In this document: one piece after another, positions 54,473-63,629 of the stretch
How positions within the stretch are numbered: position 1 is the stretch's first letter
Layout: every line of letters starts with the position of its first letter
From: an uncultured beta proteobacterium
GTDB lineage: Bacteria; Pseudomonadota; Gammaproteobacteria; Burkholderiales; Burkholderiaceae_C
Direction: 5' to 3'
NCBI GenBank assembly: GCA_903845935.1
Contig: CAIMZI010000125.1
Location: 1 to 64,000, forward strand
DNA length: 64,000 nucleotides
Notes under the pieces: generated by a model
Database searches by the model: none
What the model was told of the DNA's origin: nothing
The model's input: only the letters and a program-made list of their open reading frames with translations
Position numbers and translations under genes: made by a program

Positions 54473-56029
54473 ATGTCTCAATCCGCTGACAAAATCATCG
54501 ACCACGAACTGCTGTTTCGTGAGCCCGAGTATCAAACGATGCTCGCCAACAAGAAAGAATTCGAGTTCAACCACGCCGACGACAAGATCAAGTCCATCGT
54601 CGAGTGGACCAAGACCGAAGACTACAAGGCCAAGAACTTCGCCCGCGATTCGCTGGTGGTGAACCCGGCCAAGGCTTGCCAGCCACTGGGCGCCGTGTAT
54701 GTGGCCAACGGCTTTGCCAAGACCCTGAGTTTTGTGCACGGCAGCCAGGGCTGCGTGGCCTACTACCGCTCGCACTTCTCGCGCCATTTCAAGGAGCCCA
54801 CTTCTTGTGTGTCCTCGTCGATGACGGAAGACGCAGCCGTGTTCGGCGGCTTGAACAATATGGTCGACGGCCTGGCCAACGCCTACAGCCTGTACAAGCC
54901 GGACATGATTGCCGTCTCCACCACCTGCATGGCCGAAGTGATTGGCGATGACGTCGACGCCTTCATCAAGACCAGCAAGCAAAAGGGCAGCATCCCCGAA
55001 GAATTCGACGTGCCCTTTGCCCACACCCCCGCCTTTGTCGGCAGCCACATCACTGGCTACGACAATGCGCTGATGGGCGTGCTGCGCCACTTCTGGGACG
55101 GCAAGGCCAAGACCACCGAGCCCCTGGTGCGCGTGCCAGATGAGAGCATCAACTTCATCGCCGGCTTTGACGGCTTTGTCGTCGGCAACATGAAGGAAAT
55201 CCGCCGCATATTCGACCTGTTCGGCGTCAAGGTAAACATCCTCTGCGACCCGTCCGGCAACTGGAACACACCGACCGATGGCGAGTTCCGCATGTACGCC
55301 GGCGGCACCACCAAGGAAGAAGTGATTGCCGGCCTGCACGCCAAGGCCACCATCGTGTTCCAGGAATACTGCTGCGAAAAGACAGCCAAGTTCATCGCCG
55401 AGCACGGCCAGGAAGTCGTGGTTCTGAATGCCCCCATGGGCGTGGCCGGAACCGACAAGTTCCTGATGGAAATCAGCCGCCTGACCGGCAAGCCGATTCC
55501 CGTCCAGCTGGAAAAGGAACGCGGCGAACTGGTGGACGCTATGGCCGACAGCCAGGCCCATTTGCACGGCAAGCGCTACGCCATCTACGGCGACCCGGAC
55601 CAAATGATTGGCACGGCCGCCTTCCTGATGGAACTCGGTGCCGAGCCCTCCCACGTCCTGTCCACCAACGGCGGCAAGGAATGGGAAATCAAGATGAACG
55701 AACTGTTTGCATCCAGCCCTTACGGCGCCGGCTGTAAGGCCTACCCCAAGCGTGACCTGTGGCACCTGCGTTCGCTACTTTTCACCGAGCCGGTGGACTT
55801 CATGATCGGCAACACCTACGGCAAGTTCCTGGAACGCGACACCAAGACACCGCTGGTGCGCCTGACCTTCCCGATCTTCGATCGCCACCACTACCACCGC
55901 TACGCCACCTGGGGCTACGACGGCGCGATGCGCACGCTGGTGATGTTGTTGGATGAGTTCTTTGAGGCTCTGGACGGCAACACCATGGAAATCGCGAAAA
56001 CGGACTATAGCTACGACATTATTCGCTAG
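54473..56029 (+). CDS. nifK: Nitrogenase MoFe protein beta chain NifK
   Basis: The 518-residue beta subunit. P-cluster cysteines are in [30 protein letters not shown] and [12 protein letters not shown]. The N-terminal extension of about 60 residues covering the alpha subunit is present. A ribosome site (TAGGAGCC) precedes the ATG. A strong stem-loop follows the stop. Confidence 0.99.
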   Translation: MSQSADKIIDHELLFREPEYQTMLANKKEFEFNHADDKIKSIVEWTKTEDYKAKNFARDSLVVNPAKACQPLGAVYVANGFAKTLSFVHGSQGCVAYYRSHFSRHFKEPTSCVSSSMTEDAAVFGGLNNMVDGLANAYSLYKPDMIAVSTTCMAEVIGDDVDAFIKTSKQKGSIPEEFDVPFAHTPAFVGSHITGYDNALMGVLRHFWDGKAKTTEPLVRVPDESINFIAGFDGFVVGNMKEIRRIFDLFGVKVNILCDPSGNWNTPTDGEFRMYAGGTTKEEVIAGLHAKATIVFQEYCCEKTAKFIAEHGQEVVVLNAPMGVAGTDKFLMEISRLTGKPIPVQLEKERGELVDAMADSQAHLHGKRYAIYGDPDQMIGTAAFLMELGAEPSHVLSTNGGKEWEIKMNELFASSPYGAGCKAYPKRDLWHLRSLLFTEPVDFMIGNTYGKFLERDTKTPLVRLTFPIFDRHHYHRYATWGYDGAMRTLVMLLDEFFEALDGNTMEIAKTDYSYDIIR

Positions 56030-56036
56030 TGGTCTA

Positions 56037-56064
56037 CAGGGCTCCTGCCCAAACAGGAGCCCTG
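56037..56064 (+). terminator. Stem-loop after nifK
   Basis: CAGGGCTCCTG-CCCAAA-CAGGAGCCCTG, a perfect 11-bp stem with a T-rich tail TTGCATTT. It lies 8 bp past nifK and 32 bp before the next gene, so it is either a partial terminator or an mRNA 3'-end stabiliser. Confidence 0.75.
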
Positions 56065-56095
56065 TTGCATTTGAATCCCACCCATTGAGAACACC

Positions 56096-56443
56096 ATGCC
56101 TAACGTAACCTTTTCCTCACCGCAGCTCAAGAAAGACATCACCGTCTACGCTGTGGCCGGTGACACCAAGACCCTGCTGGCTGTGGCCAAGGCCCACAAG
56201 ATTCCGCTGAGCTTTGAATGCGAGAACGGCGAATGCGGTTCCTGCCCGGTCGAGGTCAGCCTGCTGAGCAACTACCGCAAGATCGGCACTGCGCTGACCG
56301 AGAAAGAGAAGATCGTTCTCAAGCTGGCCGGCAAAATCACGTCGCAGCAAATCATCGACGCCGAAACCAATGACATCCCGCCGCCCTGGCGCCTGGCCTG
56401 CCAGATGGTGCTGCGCGACGAAGACATCCTGGTGAAGTTTTAA
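56096..56443 (+). CDS. FeSII (Shethna protein II)-like [2Fe-2S] ferredoxin
   Basis: A 115-residue [2Fe-2S] protein with cysteines in FECENGECGSCPV (C-X4-C-X2-C) and WRLACQMVL. Its order of features (TFSSP start, YAVAGDTKTLLAVA, TALTEKEKIVLKLAGK helix after the first cysteine loop, IPPPWRLACQ, DEDILVKF end) follows Azotobacter FeSII, which binds and shields nitrogenase components when oxygen rises. Position after nifHDK supports that role. The match is from memory. Confidence 0.8.
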   Translation: MPNVTFSSPQLKKDITVYAVAGDTKTLLAVAKAHKIPLSFECENGECGSCPVEVSLLSNYRKIGTALTEKEKIVLKLAGKITSQQIIDAETNDIPPPWRLACQMVLRDEDILVKF

Positions 56444-56457
56444 ACACAAGGCCATGT

Positions 56458-56775
56458 ATGACCGCCACCTACATCAAGACGACGCTCGACGGCCGCAAGG
56501 TCGAGGTGATTGACGGCTGGATTTGTTTGGCGGGCGTGCGGGAGGCCGACTGCCTGATTCCCATGGACGAGCACCCCAATCGGCAGGCGATTGGGAAGGC
56601 GGTTCCCGGCGCCACCCATGCCGGTGGGCGCCTGCCTTTCACGCTGGCCGAAGCGGCGGCGGTGCAAGGTGCGCTGTCGATTGCGCAGCGCGACTTTGAC
56701 GCCAGCGCTTCCGGCATCACGCAGCGTCTGCGCCACGCGGTCTGGGCCAAGGCCCATGCCGATGGCGTGGAATAG
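56458..56775 (+). CDS. Unknown protein downstream of nifHDK-ferredoxin
   Basis: A 105-residue soluble protein that I do not recognise. It begins MTATYIKTTLDGRKVEVIDGW, has two cysteines (WICLAG and EADCLIP) and an alanine-rich helical C-terminal half. It begins 14 bp after the FeSII-like gene and is likely on the same transcript. An ATG at 56454 in another frame leads nowhere. Confidence 0.65.
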   Translation: MTATYIKTTLDGRKVEVIDGWICLAGVREADCLIPMDEHPNRQAIGKAVPGATHAGGRLPFTLAEAAAVQGALSIAQRDFDASASGITQRLRHAVWAKAHADGVE

Positions 56776-56808
56776 CGTGATACAACGTTCCATCAACGGG
56801 AGCCTGGC

Positions 56809-57063
56809 GTGATCTATGTTGTAGAACTTCCCGAACAGCGCGCACCCAGTGCCTGGTTCAGCTTTGATGAAGATGATCTGGCGCGCAAGCTGTTGTTGCT
56901 GCAGTCCGATGGCGTGGAGCGCATCGTCTACTGGAACGAGGCCGAGGCGGTTGCCGCCTTCGAGGGTGGCGACCCGCTGATCGCCGGCAAGGATGGCTGG
57001 TATGCACGCCGCGCACTCTATGGACAACTGGTGGCGCTGGAAGTGCTGGCCGACGATTGCTAA
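56809..57063 (+). CDS. Unknown 84-residue protein
   Basis: Starts with GTG after GGGAGCCTG, giving MIYVVELPEQRAPSAWFSF. The sequence DGVERIVYWNEAEAVAAFEGG and the ending LVALEVLADDC suggest a small alpha/beta protein. Not recognised. It is 33 bp after the preceding gene and 20 bp before the next, within the nifHDK downstream series. Confidence 0.6.
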   Translation: MIYVVELPEQRAPSAWFSFDEDDLARKLLLLQSDGVERIVYWNEAEAVAAFEGGDPLIAGKDGWYARRALYGQLVALEVLADDC

Positions 57064-57083
57064 GGCACAAGGATAAAAGCCGG

Positions 57084-57290
57084 ATGCTGACGCGCATGCA
57101 ATACGACATTCTGCTGGCCAGCGCCCGCAATCTGCAGCAATTGCTGAAGGAAATGCAGAGCGAGTCGGAGCTGTTTGCCAGCCCCAACACGCTGCAGCGC
57201 GTGGAGGTCTATCTGCTGGTGCCGGCCACGCTGGAGCTGCTGACCAAGCTCAGGCGCGCGGAACCGGTGTGGTTCGAGATTGGCTACTAG
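57084..57290 (+). CDS. Unknown 68-residue helical protein
   Basis: Small, charged, probably all-helical protein: MQYDILLASARNLQQLLKEM then NTLQRVEVYLLVPATLELL. Not recognised. It is preceded by AAGGATAAAAG. Third of three small unknown genes after the FeSII-like gene. Confidence 0.55.
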   Translation: MLTRMQYDILLASARNLQQLLKEMQSESELFASPNTLQRVEVYLLVPATLELLTKLRRAEPVWFEIGY

Positions 57291-57324
57291 CGGCAATTCG
57301 CGGCTATTGGAAAAAAGGAAAGTC

Positions 57325-57804
57325 ATGAAAAGCGTAGAAGAATTTTTGGCCCACACCATCCAGCTCGAGAGCGAGGCCGCGCTGCGCTTCGGCCAACTCG
57401 CCGACGCCATGGTGACTGCTGGCAACAAGGAGGTGGGCCGCCTGTTTCGCCGCCTGGCCGACTACTCGCTCTTGCACCTGGGCGACGCCAAGGCGCGTGC
57501 CGGTTTTCGCAAGCTGCCTGCGATGGACAGCGGTGACTACCGCTGGCCCGACATCGAAAGCCCCGAGGCCGCCGCCATCTGGGCCGCCGACCCTTTCATC
57601 GGCATTGAGCAGGCGCTGCAGGTCGCCCTGGACGCCGAGACCGCCGGTCTGAACTTTTACGCCGACGTGCTGTCCGCCACCGATGACCCCGAGATCAAGG
57701 TGCTGGCCAAGGAGTTCGTCGAGGAAGAGGCCGAACATGTGGCCGAACTCAAGCGCTGGATGCAACTGCATGTGAGCGGGGCGAAGTTGCCGACGCAGGG
57801 CTGA
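57325..57804 (+). CDS. Ferritin-like (rubrerythrin-type) protein
   Basis: A 159-residue four-helix protein. Helices contain QLESEAALRFGQLADAM, RRLADYSLLHLGDAK, ALDAETAGLNFYADVL and FVEEEAEHVAELKRWM. The second half has a complete di-iron pair (E in DAETAG, ExxH in EAEHVAEL), whereas the first-half ExxH is YSLLH, so the site may be incomplete. Possible role: iron or peroxide handling near nitrogenase. Probably last gene of the nifHDK transcript. Confidence 0.8.
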   Translation: MKSVEEFLAHTIQLESEAALRFGQLADAMVTAGNKEVGRLFRRLADYSLLHLGDAKARAGFRKLPAMDSGDYRWPDIESPEAAAIWAADPFIGIEQALQVALDAETAGLNFYADVLSATDDPEIKVLAKEFVEEEAEHVAELKRWMQLHVSGAKLPTQG

Positions 57805-57813
57805 GGCGGGGTA

Positions 57814-59220
57814 TCAGTTCGCCCCTTCGTGCTTTTGCTTCCACGTGGCAAGTTCCAGGGGCCGGATGCCAAAACGCACCGCGTTACCGGCATGCAGGGC
57901 GGCGAACTCTTGAAGAACCAGTTGGATGAAATGGTCTGTATCGATGGCCGCCACCGTAGACGGCACACGGGCCTTCACGTTGGCAGGTGTTGCAGTTTCA
58001 TCGCTTTTGATGATGGCGGCAACGACCTCGCTTAAGGCCTGACGGTAGCGCAGGCGAAAGATATCGGGCGGCACCAGGTTCTGTTGGATAGCTACATATT
58101 GTTGGCATGAGCGTTCGTAGGCCGAGACGAAAACATCGCGCAAAAGCTCGATGCGGTTGAGCTCGTATACGCCGATCATGGCATCCACATAGGCCTGTTG
58201 CGGCACGTCGATGAAGGACAGGGGACACAAGTTGTGGCGAATGAATGGAATGTTTGCCGCCAGCCGTGACACGCGCTTGTTCACATCCTCAAACGGCTGC
58301 AGGTAGGGCAAATGCACCATCAGAAAAAACGACTGCTCGAAGGGGTCTAGGATTTCTGCTGCCATCTGGATCACGATGCCAAACAGTTCCTCCAGCCGCT
58401 GCGGCAAGGCCACGGGCATATACACGCTGCCACCAATCTCTACCGCCCGACGACGGATGCGCCCCACCGCTGCCGGGTCCGCCATCAAGCCATCTGACAG
58501 GAATGCGTGCAACGCGATGATCGCATCCGGCGTCAGCTGTGCATGCGCAGGGTCTAGCACTAGGTATTCAATCGCGTGCTTGTGATTCAGGATCATCTGG
58601 GTTTCGAGCGCGTCCTTGCCTTCGGCGGCTTGGCCGAACTCGATCAGTCGCTCCGTGTCGAGTCGGCTGTAGGTGTTGCCCTCGAGTTGGGACGACGCCC
58701 ATGACAGGTCTATCAACAAGCGGTTGAGGATGTCGCGGGCGAAAGTGCCTGCGGGTGTTTGCTCGGCAGGCGACTTGCCCAAGGCCTGCAGTTGGTCCCG
58801 CAAACCCTGCGGCAGATAGGCCGTGTGGTTGGGGTGGTATTGCTCCAGAAACGCCAGCTTGTAGCCCACCGGCCGGCGCGCCGCGCGAGGCCGACGCACA
58901 TAGGCCTTGATCTCGGCACCCTGTGGCGATGTGGGCACGTAGACTTCGCCGGAAGGCTGCATCAGGTCTGTTCCATCTTCATGGGCAGACAGGACTCTTT
59001 CAACGGATTTCGGGGTGCGAATGTAGCGAACCGAGCGCGCCTCGCCGAGCATCTGGACCCGTCCCTGCGCTACCAACAAGGCCATTCGACGCTGCAAGCT
59101 TCGGCGTTTCAGGCTGTCACCATGCCTCTGGGCAATGGCATCTATTCCAATACCATCTGGGTTTTCAGCGATCAATTCAACCAGGCTATCAAGTTCGGTT
59201 TGGGAAGGGATGCGCGGCAT
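57814..59220 (-). CDS. Fic family protein with degenerate active-site motif
   Basis: A 468-residue Fic-domain protein with an N-terminal winged-helix-like region and the inhibitory motif SSQLEGN near residue 188. The usual HPFxxGNGRxxR is replaced by QPFEDVNKRVSR near residue 325: the catalytic histidine is glutamine and the first glycine is valine. AMP transfer is therefore doubtful. The start on 59218-59220 is chosen over 59277. It is the only gene on this strand within the nifH-to-nifE stretch, so it looks inserted. Confidence 0.82.
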   Translation of the reverse strand: MPRIPSQTELDSLVELIAENPDGIGIDAIAQRHGDSLKRRSLQRRMALLVAQGRVQMLGEARSVRYIRTPKSVERVLSAHEDGTDLMQPSGEVYVPTSPQGAEIKAYVRRPRAARRPVGYKLAFLEQYHPNHTAYLPQGLRDQLQALGKSPAEQTPAGTFARDILNRLLIDLSWASSQLEGNTYSRLDTERLIEFGQAAEGKDALETQMILNHKHAIEYLVLDPAHAQLTPDAIIALHAFLSDGLMADPAAVGRIRRRAVEIGGSVYMPVALPQRLEELFGIVIQMAAEILDPFEQSFFLMVHLPYLQPFEDVNKRVSRLAANIPFIRHNLCPLSFIDVPQQAYVDAMIGVYELNRIELLRDVFVSAYERSCQQYVAIQQNLVPPDIFRLRYRQALSEVVAAIIKSDETATPANVKARVPSTVAAIDTDHFIQLVLQEFAALHAGNAVRFGIRPLELATWKQKHEGAN

Positions 59221-59390
59221 GGGCTTTGTTCTTTGGCAGCAGTTCGCCAGTATCGCGACAAATAAAGCGTCACGCAAGGACTATCGCGACATCTGCGAGG
59301 GAAGGCTGCTTCAGCGCAAGCGCCATGTATCAGGCCGCGCCCTATTTATTCTTTTGGGGCTTGTTCCTGCCCCATGCGTTCAACGGAAGG

Positions 59391-59529
59391 ATGTCACCCA
59401 AGCCAAGTAGCCATGCCGACGGCAGTTGCCTCTGTGGATCGATTGCGTTCAGCTGGCAATTTCCCAGCAAATGGATCGTCCACTGCCATTGCACACGTTG
59501 CCAGCGCGCATGCCCTTTGTCGCATACCC
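59391..59529 (+). pseudogene. GFA/CENP-V-type fragment
   Basis: About 45 codons resemble the N-terminus of glutathione-dependent formaldehyde-activating-like proteins: DGSCLCGSIAFSWQF then VHCHCTRCQRAC, with the two zinc cysteine pairs. The remaining two thirds of such a gene is missing before the nifE promoter. The rest of the 59221-59651 gap contains only the nifE promoter. Confidence 0.5.
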
Positions 59530-59603
59530 TTCAAACCCGCCACAGAGCGGCGCGCCAAGCGCCCATTCGACTCCAAAACCCTCCACAAAACAGCCATTTC
59601 GCC

Positions 59604-59618
59604 TGGCACCCAACTTGC
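59604..59618 (+). promoter_or_regulatory. Sigma-54 promoter of nifE operon
   Basis: TGGCACCCAACTTGC is an exact TGGCAC-N5-TTGC match. Predicted start near 59630, about 22 nt before the nifE ATG. I find no perfect TGT-N10-ACA in the 400 bp upstream. Confidence 0.9.
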
Positions 59619-59651
59619 AATAAGCAGACTACCCACCGTCAGGAGTAGCCC

Positions 59652-61046
59652 ATGTCCGTCTCGCTCAAAGCCAAGATTGCCGAAGTGTTCGAAGAGCCGG
59701 GCTGCGACAAGAACGTGGCAAAAAGCGATAAGGAACGCAAGAAGGGTTGCACCAAGCAGCTCAACCCGGGCGCGGCCGCCGGTGGCTGCGCTTTTGACGG
59801 CGCCAAGATTGCGTTGCAACCGATTGCCGATGTGGCGCACCTGGTGCACGGCCCGATTGCCTGCGAGGGCAACTCCTGGGACAACCGCCACAGCGCCTCC
59901 TCGCACTCGCAGATCTACCGCACCGGCTTCACCACCGACATCAATGAGCTCGACGTGATTTACGGTGGCGAGAAGCGCCTGTTCAAGTCCATCCGCGAGA
60001 TCCTGGAAAAGTACGATCCGCCCGCCGTGTTTGTGTACCAGACCTGCGTCACGGCGCTGGTCGGTGACGATATCGAAGCGGTGTGCCAGCGCGCCAGCGA
60101 GAAGTTTGGCAAGCCCATTATTCCGGTCAATGCACCGGGCTTTGCAGGCCCGAAAAACCTGGGCAACAAGCTGGGCGCCGAGGCCCTGCTGGACTACGTC
60201 ATCGGCACCATGGAGCCGGAGTTCACTACGCCCTACGACATCAACATCATCGGCGAATACAACCTGGTTGGCGAGCTGTGGCAGGTCAAGCCGCTGCTGG
60301 ACGCTTTAGGCATCCGCATCCTGTCCTGCATCTCGGGCGACGGCCGCTACGAGGAGGTGGCCAGCGCGCACCGGGCCAAGGTCAACATGATGGTCTGCTC
60401 CAAGTCGATGATCAACATCGCCACCAAGATGGAGCAGCGCTGGGGCATTCCGTATTTTGAAGGTTCCTTCTACGGCATCAGCGACATGAGCGAGACGCTG
60501 CGCATGATTGCGAAGCTGCTGGTGCAGACCGGCGCGCCGGCTGATTTGCTGGACCGAACCGAGCGCCTGATTGAAGTGGAAGAGGCGCGCGCCTGGAAGC
60601 GCATTGCCGAATACAAACAGAAGCTTGCGGGCAAGCGTGTGCTGCTGATCACGGGCGGCGTGAAGTCCTGGTCGGTGGTGGCGGCGCTGCAAGAGGGCGG
60701 CATGGAAATCGTGGGAACGAGCGTCAAGAAGAGCACCAAGGAAGACAAGGAAAAGCTCAAGGACATTCTGGGCGATGGCGCCGACGCCCACATGATTGAC
60801 GACATGACACCGCGCGAGATGTACGCCATGCTGCGCGACGCGCGCGCCGACATCATGCTGAGCGGTGGCCGCTCGCAATTCGTGGCGCTGAAGGCGCGCA
60901 TGCCCTGGCTGGACATCAACCAGGAGCGCCACCACGCCTATGCCGGTTACGTGGGCATGGTGGATCTGGTGCGCGAAATTTCGCGCGCCATCTTCAACCC
61001 GGTGTGGCAGCAGGTGCGCATTCCCGCGCCCTGGGGCGAAGCATGA
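59652..61046 (+). CDS. nifE: FeMo-co scaffold NifE
   Basis: A 464-residue NifD-like subunit of the NifEN scaffold on which NifB-co matures to FeMo-co. Cysteines are in GGCAFDGAKIAL, HGPIACEGNSWDNRH and VYQTCVTALVGDD; CKSMINIATKMEQRWGIPYFEGSFYG follows near residue 255. First gene of nifE-nifN-nifX-DUF269-DUF683-fdxB, with 38 bp to nifN. Confidence 0.98.
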   Translation: MSVSLKAKIAEVFEEPGCDKNVAKSDKERKKGCTKQLNPGAAAGGCAFDGAKIALQPIADVAHLVHGPIACEGNSWDNRHSASSHSQIYRTGFTTDINELDVIYGGEKRLFKSIREILEKYDPPAVFVYQTCVTALVGDDIEAVCQRASEKFGKPIIPVNAPGFAGPKNLGNKLGAEALLDYVIGTMEPEFTTPYDINIIGEYNLVGELWQVKPLLDALGIRILSCISGDGRYEEVASAHRAKVNMMVCSKSMINIATKMEQRWGIPYFEGSFYGISDMSETLRMIAKLLVQTGAPADLLDRTERLIEVEEARAWKRIAEYKQKLAGKRVLLITGGVKSWSVVAALQEGGMEIVGTSVKKSTKEDKEKLKDILGDGADAHMIDDMTPREMYAMLRDARADIMLSGGRSQFVALKARMPWLDINQERHHAYAGYVGMVDLVREISRAIFNPVWQQVRIPAPWGEA

Positions 61047-61084
61047 CTCTCCCCCGAAGCGCCGGCGAATAAAGGGAATTGCCC

Positions 61085-62470
61085 ATGGCAAACGTCGTTG
61101 AAACCAAAAAAGCCTGTTCGGTCAACCCGCTCAAGATGAGCCAGCCGCTGGGCGCCAGCCTGGCCTTTCTGGGGCTGGACTCCTGCATGCCGGTGATGCA
61201 TGGCTCGCAGGGCTGCACCTCCTTTGGCCTGGTGCTGCTGGTGCGCCATTTCAAGGAAGCGATTCCGCTGCAGACCACCGCCATGAACGAGGTCACCTCC
61301 ATCATGGGTGGTTACGACAACATCGAGGCCGCGCTGCTCAACATCCACAAGCGCGCTGCGCCCCGGGTCATCGCCATCTGCTCCACCGGCCTCACAGAAA
61401 CCAAGGGCGACGATGTGGACGGCTTTATTGCCACCGTGCGCAAGCGCAAGCCGGAGCTGGCCGACACCGAGATCGTCTATGTCTCCACGCCCGACTATGT
61501 GGGCGGTTTTGAAGATGGCTATGCCCACGCGGTGACTGCCATAGTCAAGACGCTGGTGAAGCCGCTGCCGATGCAGGCCGATCAGGTCACACTCTTGCCC
61601 GGCAGCCACCTGACACCGGCCGACATCGACGAGCTGCGCGAGACCATCGAGTCCTTTGGCCTGCGTGCCATCGTGCTTCCCGACATCTCCGGCTCGCTCG
61701 ACGGCCACATCCCGCCCGACTGGCGTGGCACCACGATTGGTGGCACCCCGCTGGAAGACATCCGCGCCGCCGGTGCCTCGGCGCTAACCATTGGCGTGGG
61801 CGAGCAGACCCGCGAGGCCGCTTTGGCCCTGCAGGAAATTGCCGGCACGCCGCTGGAAATCTTTGATCGCCTGCTGGGCCTGGAGGTCAACGACCGCCTG
61901 TTGCAACGCCTGTCCGCAATCTCCGGCAAACCGGTGCCCGCCAAATACCGCCGCCAGCGCAGCCAGTTGCTCGACGCCATGCTGGACGGCCATTTCTACA
62001 CCGGCGGTGTCAAGGTGGCGATTGCCGCCGAGCCCGACCTGCTGCTGGCCGTGGGCAGCCTCTTGCACGAGATGGGCGCCGAATTGACGACCTGCATCAG
62101 CACCACCAAGTCGGCCTCGCACGCGCTGCTGCCCGCGGAACAGGTGATGCTGGGTGATCTGGAAGATCTGGAAAAAGGCGCCGCCGACTGTGACCTGTTG
62201 ATCACCCACGCGCACGGCCGCCAGGCTTCCGAACGCTTGGGCAAACCGCTGTTGCGCATCGGCTTCCCGGTGTTCGACCGCATTGGTAACGCACACAAAC
62301 GCATGGTCGGCTACCGCGGCACCATGGACTTCATCTTCGAGTTCGCCAACACCATGCTGGCCAATATGGGCCACCACCATGCCAGCGATTGGCCGCTCAC
62401 GCCCGAGGCCCTGCGCGCCGCCAGCACGCATCCATTTATTCCCACTGATCTGGCCGAGGCCAGCGTTTAA
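61085..62470 (+). CDS. nifN: FeMo-co scaffold NifN
   Basis: The 461-residue NifK-like partner of NifE. Conserved stretches are ACSVNPLKMSQPLGASLAFLG, HGSQGCTSFGLVLLVRHFKE and STGLTETKGDD. The second-shell cysteine set is reduced compared with NifK, as usual for NifN. The ATG at 61085 gives the standard start. Confidence 0.97.
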   Translation: MANVVETKKACSVNPLKMSQPLGASLAFLGLDSCMPVMHGSQGCTSFGLVLLVRHFKEAIPLQTTAMNEVTSIMGGYDNIEAALLNIHKRAAPRVIAICSTGLTETKGDDVDGFIATVRKRKPELADTEIVYVSTPDYVGGFEDGYAHAVTAIVKTLVKPLPMQADQVTLLPGSHLTPADIDELRETIESFGLRAIVLPDISGSLDGHIPPDWRGTTIGGTPLEDIRAAGASALTIGVGEQTREAALALQEIAGTPLEIFDRLLGLEVNDRLLQRLSAISGKPVPAKYRRQRSQLLDAMLDGHFYTGGVKVAIAAEPDLLLAVGSLLHEMGAELTTCISTTKSASHALLPAEQVMLGDLEDLEKGAADCDLLITHAHGRQASERLGKPLLRIGFPVFDRIGNAHKRMVGYRGTMDFIFEFANTMLANMGHHHASDWPLTPEALRAASTHPFIPTDLAEASV

Positions 62471-62490
62471 CTCACTACCGGAGAAGCCTT

Positions 62491-62901
62491 ATGAAAATCG
62501 CCTTCGCTACCCAGGACAAGGAGCACGTCGACGCGCACTTTGGCTGGGCCAAAAGCATCGTTGTCTACGAGGCCAACGCCGAGGGCCACCGCTTTGTCGA
62601 GAGCTTTGAGTTTGGCGACAAGCTTGAAGAAGACGGCGACGAGGACAAGCTCGCGCCCAAGCTCGAAGCCATCAAAGACTGCGCCATCGTCTACGTGGCG
62701 GCCATCGGCGGCTCCGGCGCCGCGCGCGTGGTGGCCATGAAGATCCACCCGATCAAGGTGCCCGCCCCCGAGTCGATTGCCGAGATCCTGGACAAGCTGG
62801 TGGTGGTGCTCAAGGGCACGCCGCCGCCCTGGCTTCGCAAGGCCCTGGAAAAAGACAATCCCCGCGCAGTTAACTTTGAAGAAGACGAGGTCACCCCATG
62901 A
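62491..62901 (+). CDS. nifX: NifX, NifB-co/VK-cluster carrier
   Basis: A 136-residue carrier that shuttles FeMo-co precursors between NifB and NifEN. It begins [21 protein letters not shown] and has the [29 protein letters not shown] region. The C-terminal tail is acidic. Its stop overlaps the DUF269 start by 4 bp. Confidence 0.96.
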   Translation: MKIAFATQDKEHVDAHFGWAKSIVVYEANAEGHRFVESFEFGDKLEEDGDEDKLAPKLEAIKDCAIVYVAAIGGSGAARVVAMKIHPIKVPAPESIAEILDKLVVVLKGTPPPWLRKALEKDNPRAVNFEEDEVTP

Positions 62902-63389
62902 CAACTGACGCCACCGTGGCCGACACCACAGAAGCCACAGACGAAAGTCTGATGAGCGCCCCTTTCGTGCAGCAGTTGATTAAGCAGATGCGCGCGCAGG
63001 ACATCCACGGCACCTGGGAAACCAAGAGCGACCTGGAGCTGCTCAAGCCTTATATCCACACTGCTGAAGAGCGCCGTGCGCTGCCCATCCTGGGCGACCC
63101 GGACCCGGAGACGCTGTGGCACCTGGAAATCTTTTACAACGCGATTGCCGTCGCCATTGAGCGCGAGACCGGCCAGATGGTGTCACCGATGATGAAGATG
63201 AGCCACGAAGGTTTTGGCCGCATGGTGTTGATTGCTGGACGCCTGGTGGTGGTCAACAAGCAGCTGCGCGATGTGCACCGCTTTGGCTTCCCCTCGCTGG
63301 CCAAGCTGGCGGCGGCGGGTGGCAAATTCTTCGAAGAGGCGGTGACCATGATCCGCACCTATCCCGAAGTCGCCCAATACGGCGCTTGA
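62898..63389 (+). CDS. NifX-associated protein (DUF269)
   Basis: A 163-residue protein of the NifX-associated DUF269 family: [32 protein letters not shown] and [30 protein letters not shown] are diagnostic. Function unknown; conserved next to nifENX in most molybdenum-nitrogenase clusters. Confidence 0.95.
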   Translation: MTTDATVADTTEATDESLMSAPFVQQLIKQMRAQDIHGTWETKSDLELLKPYIHTAEERRALPILGDPDPETLWHLEIFYNAIAVAIERETGQMVSPMMKMSHEGFGRMVLIAGRLVVVNKQLRDVHRFGFPSLAKLAAAGGKFFEEAVTMIRTYPEVAQYGA

Positions 63390-63403
63390 ATGGAGCCAGC
63401 ACC

Positions 63404-63598
63404 ATGAGCACCGATGCCGAAGAACTGAAGGCCCGTTTGAAGAAGCTCAACGCCCGCGCCACCCAGGCCAAGATGGACTTGCACGACCTGTCGGAGGAAC
63501 TGCCCACTAACTGGGAAAACATCCTCACGGTGGCCCAGCGCTGCCACGAGACCCACGCCATGCTGATGGACGCCCGCAAAGCTGCGGCCGCCTTATGA
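63404..63598 (+). CDS. CCE_0567/DUF683 family nif protein
   Basis: A 64-residue helical hairpin protein: ELKARLKKLNARATQAKMDLHDLSEELP then ENILTVAQRCHETHAML. The family forms small metal-binding helical dimers and is always found after DUF269. Function unknown. Confidence 0.92.
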   Translation: MSTDAEELKARLKKLNARATQAKMDLHDLSEELPTNWENILTVAQRCHETHAMLMDARKAAAAL

Positions 63599-63629
63599 AC
63601 CCGACCGCCCACCGCACGGAGGCCTTCTG

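Noticed and set aside
54362..55765. Long minus-strand open frame opposite nifK
   Set aside because: A GC-driven shadow of nifK; it includes the spacer repeat and no recognisable domain.
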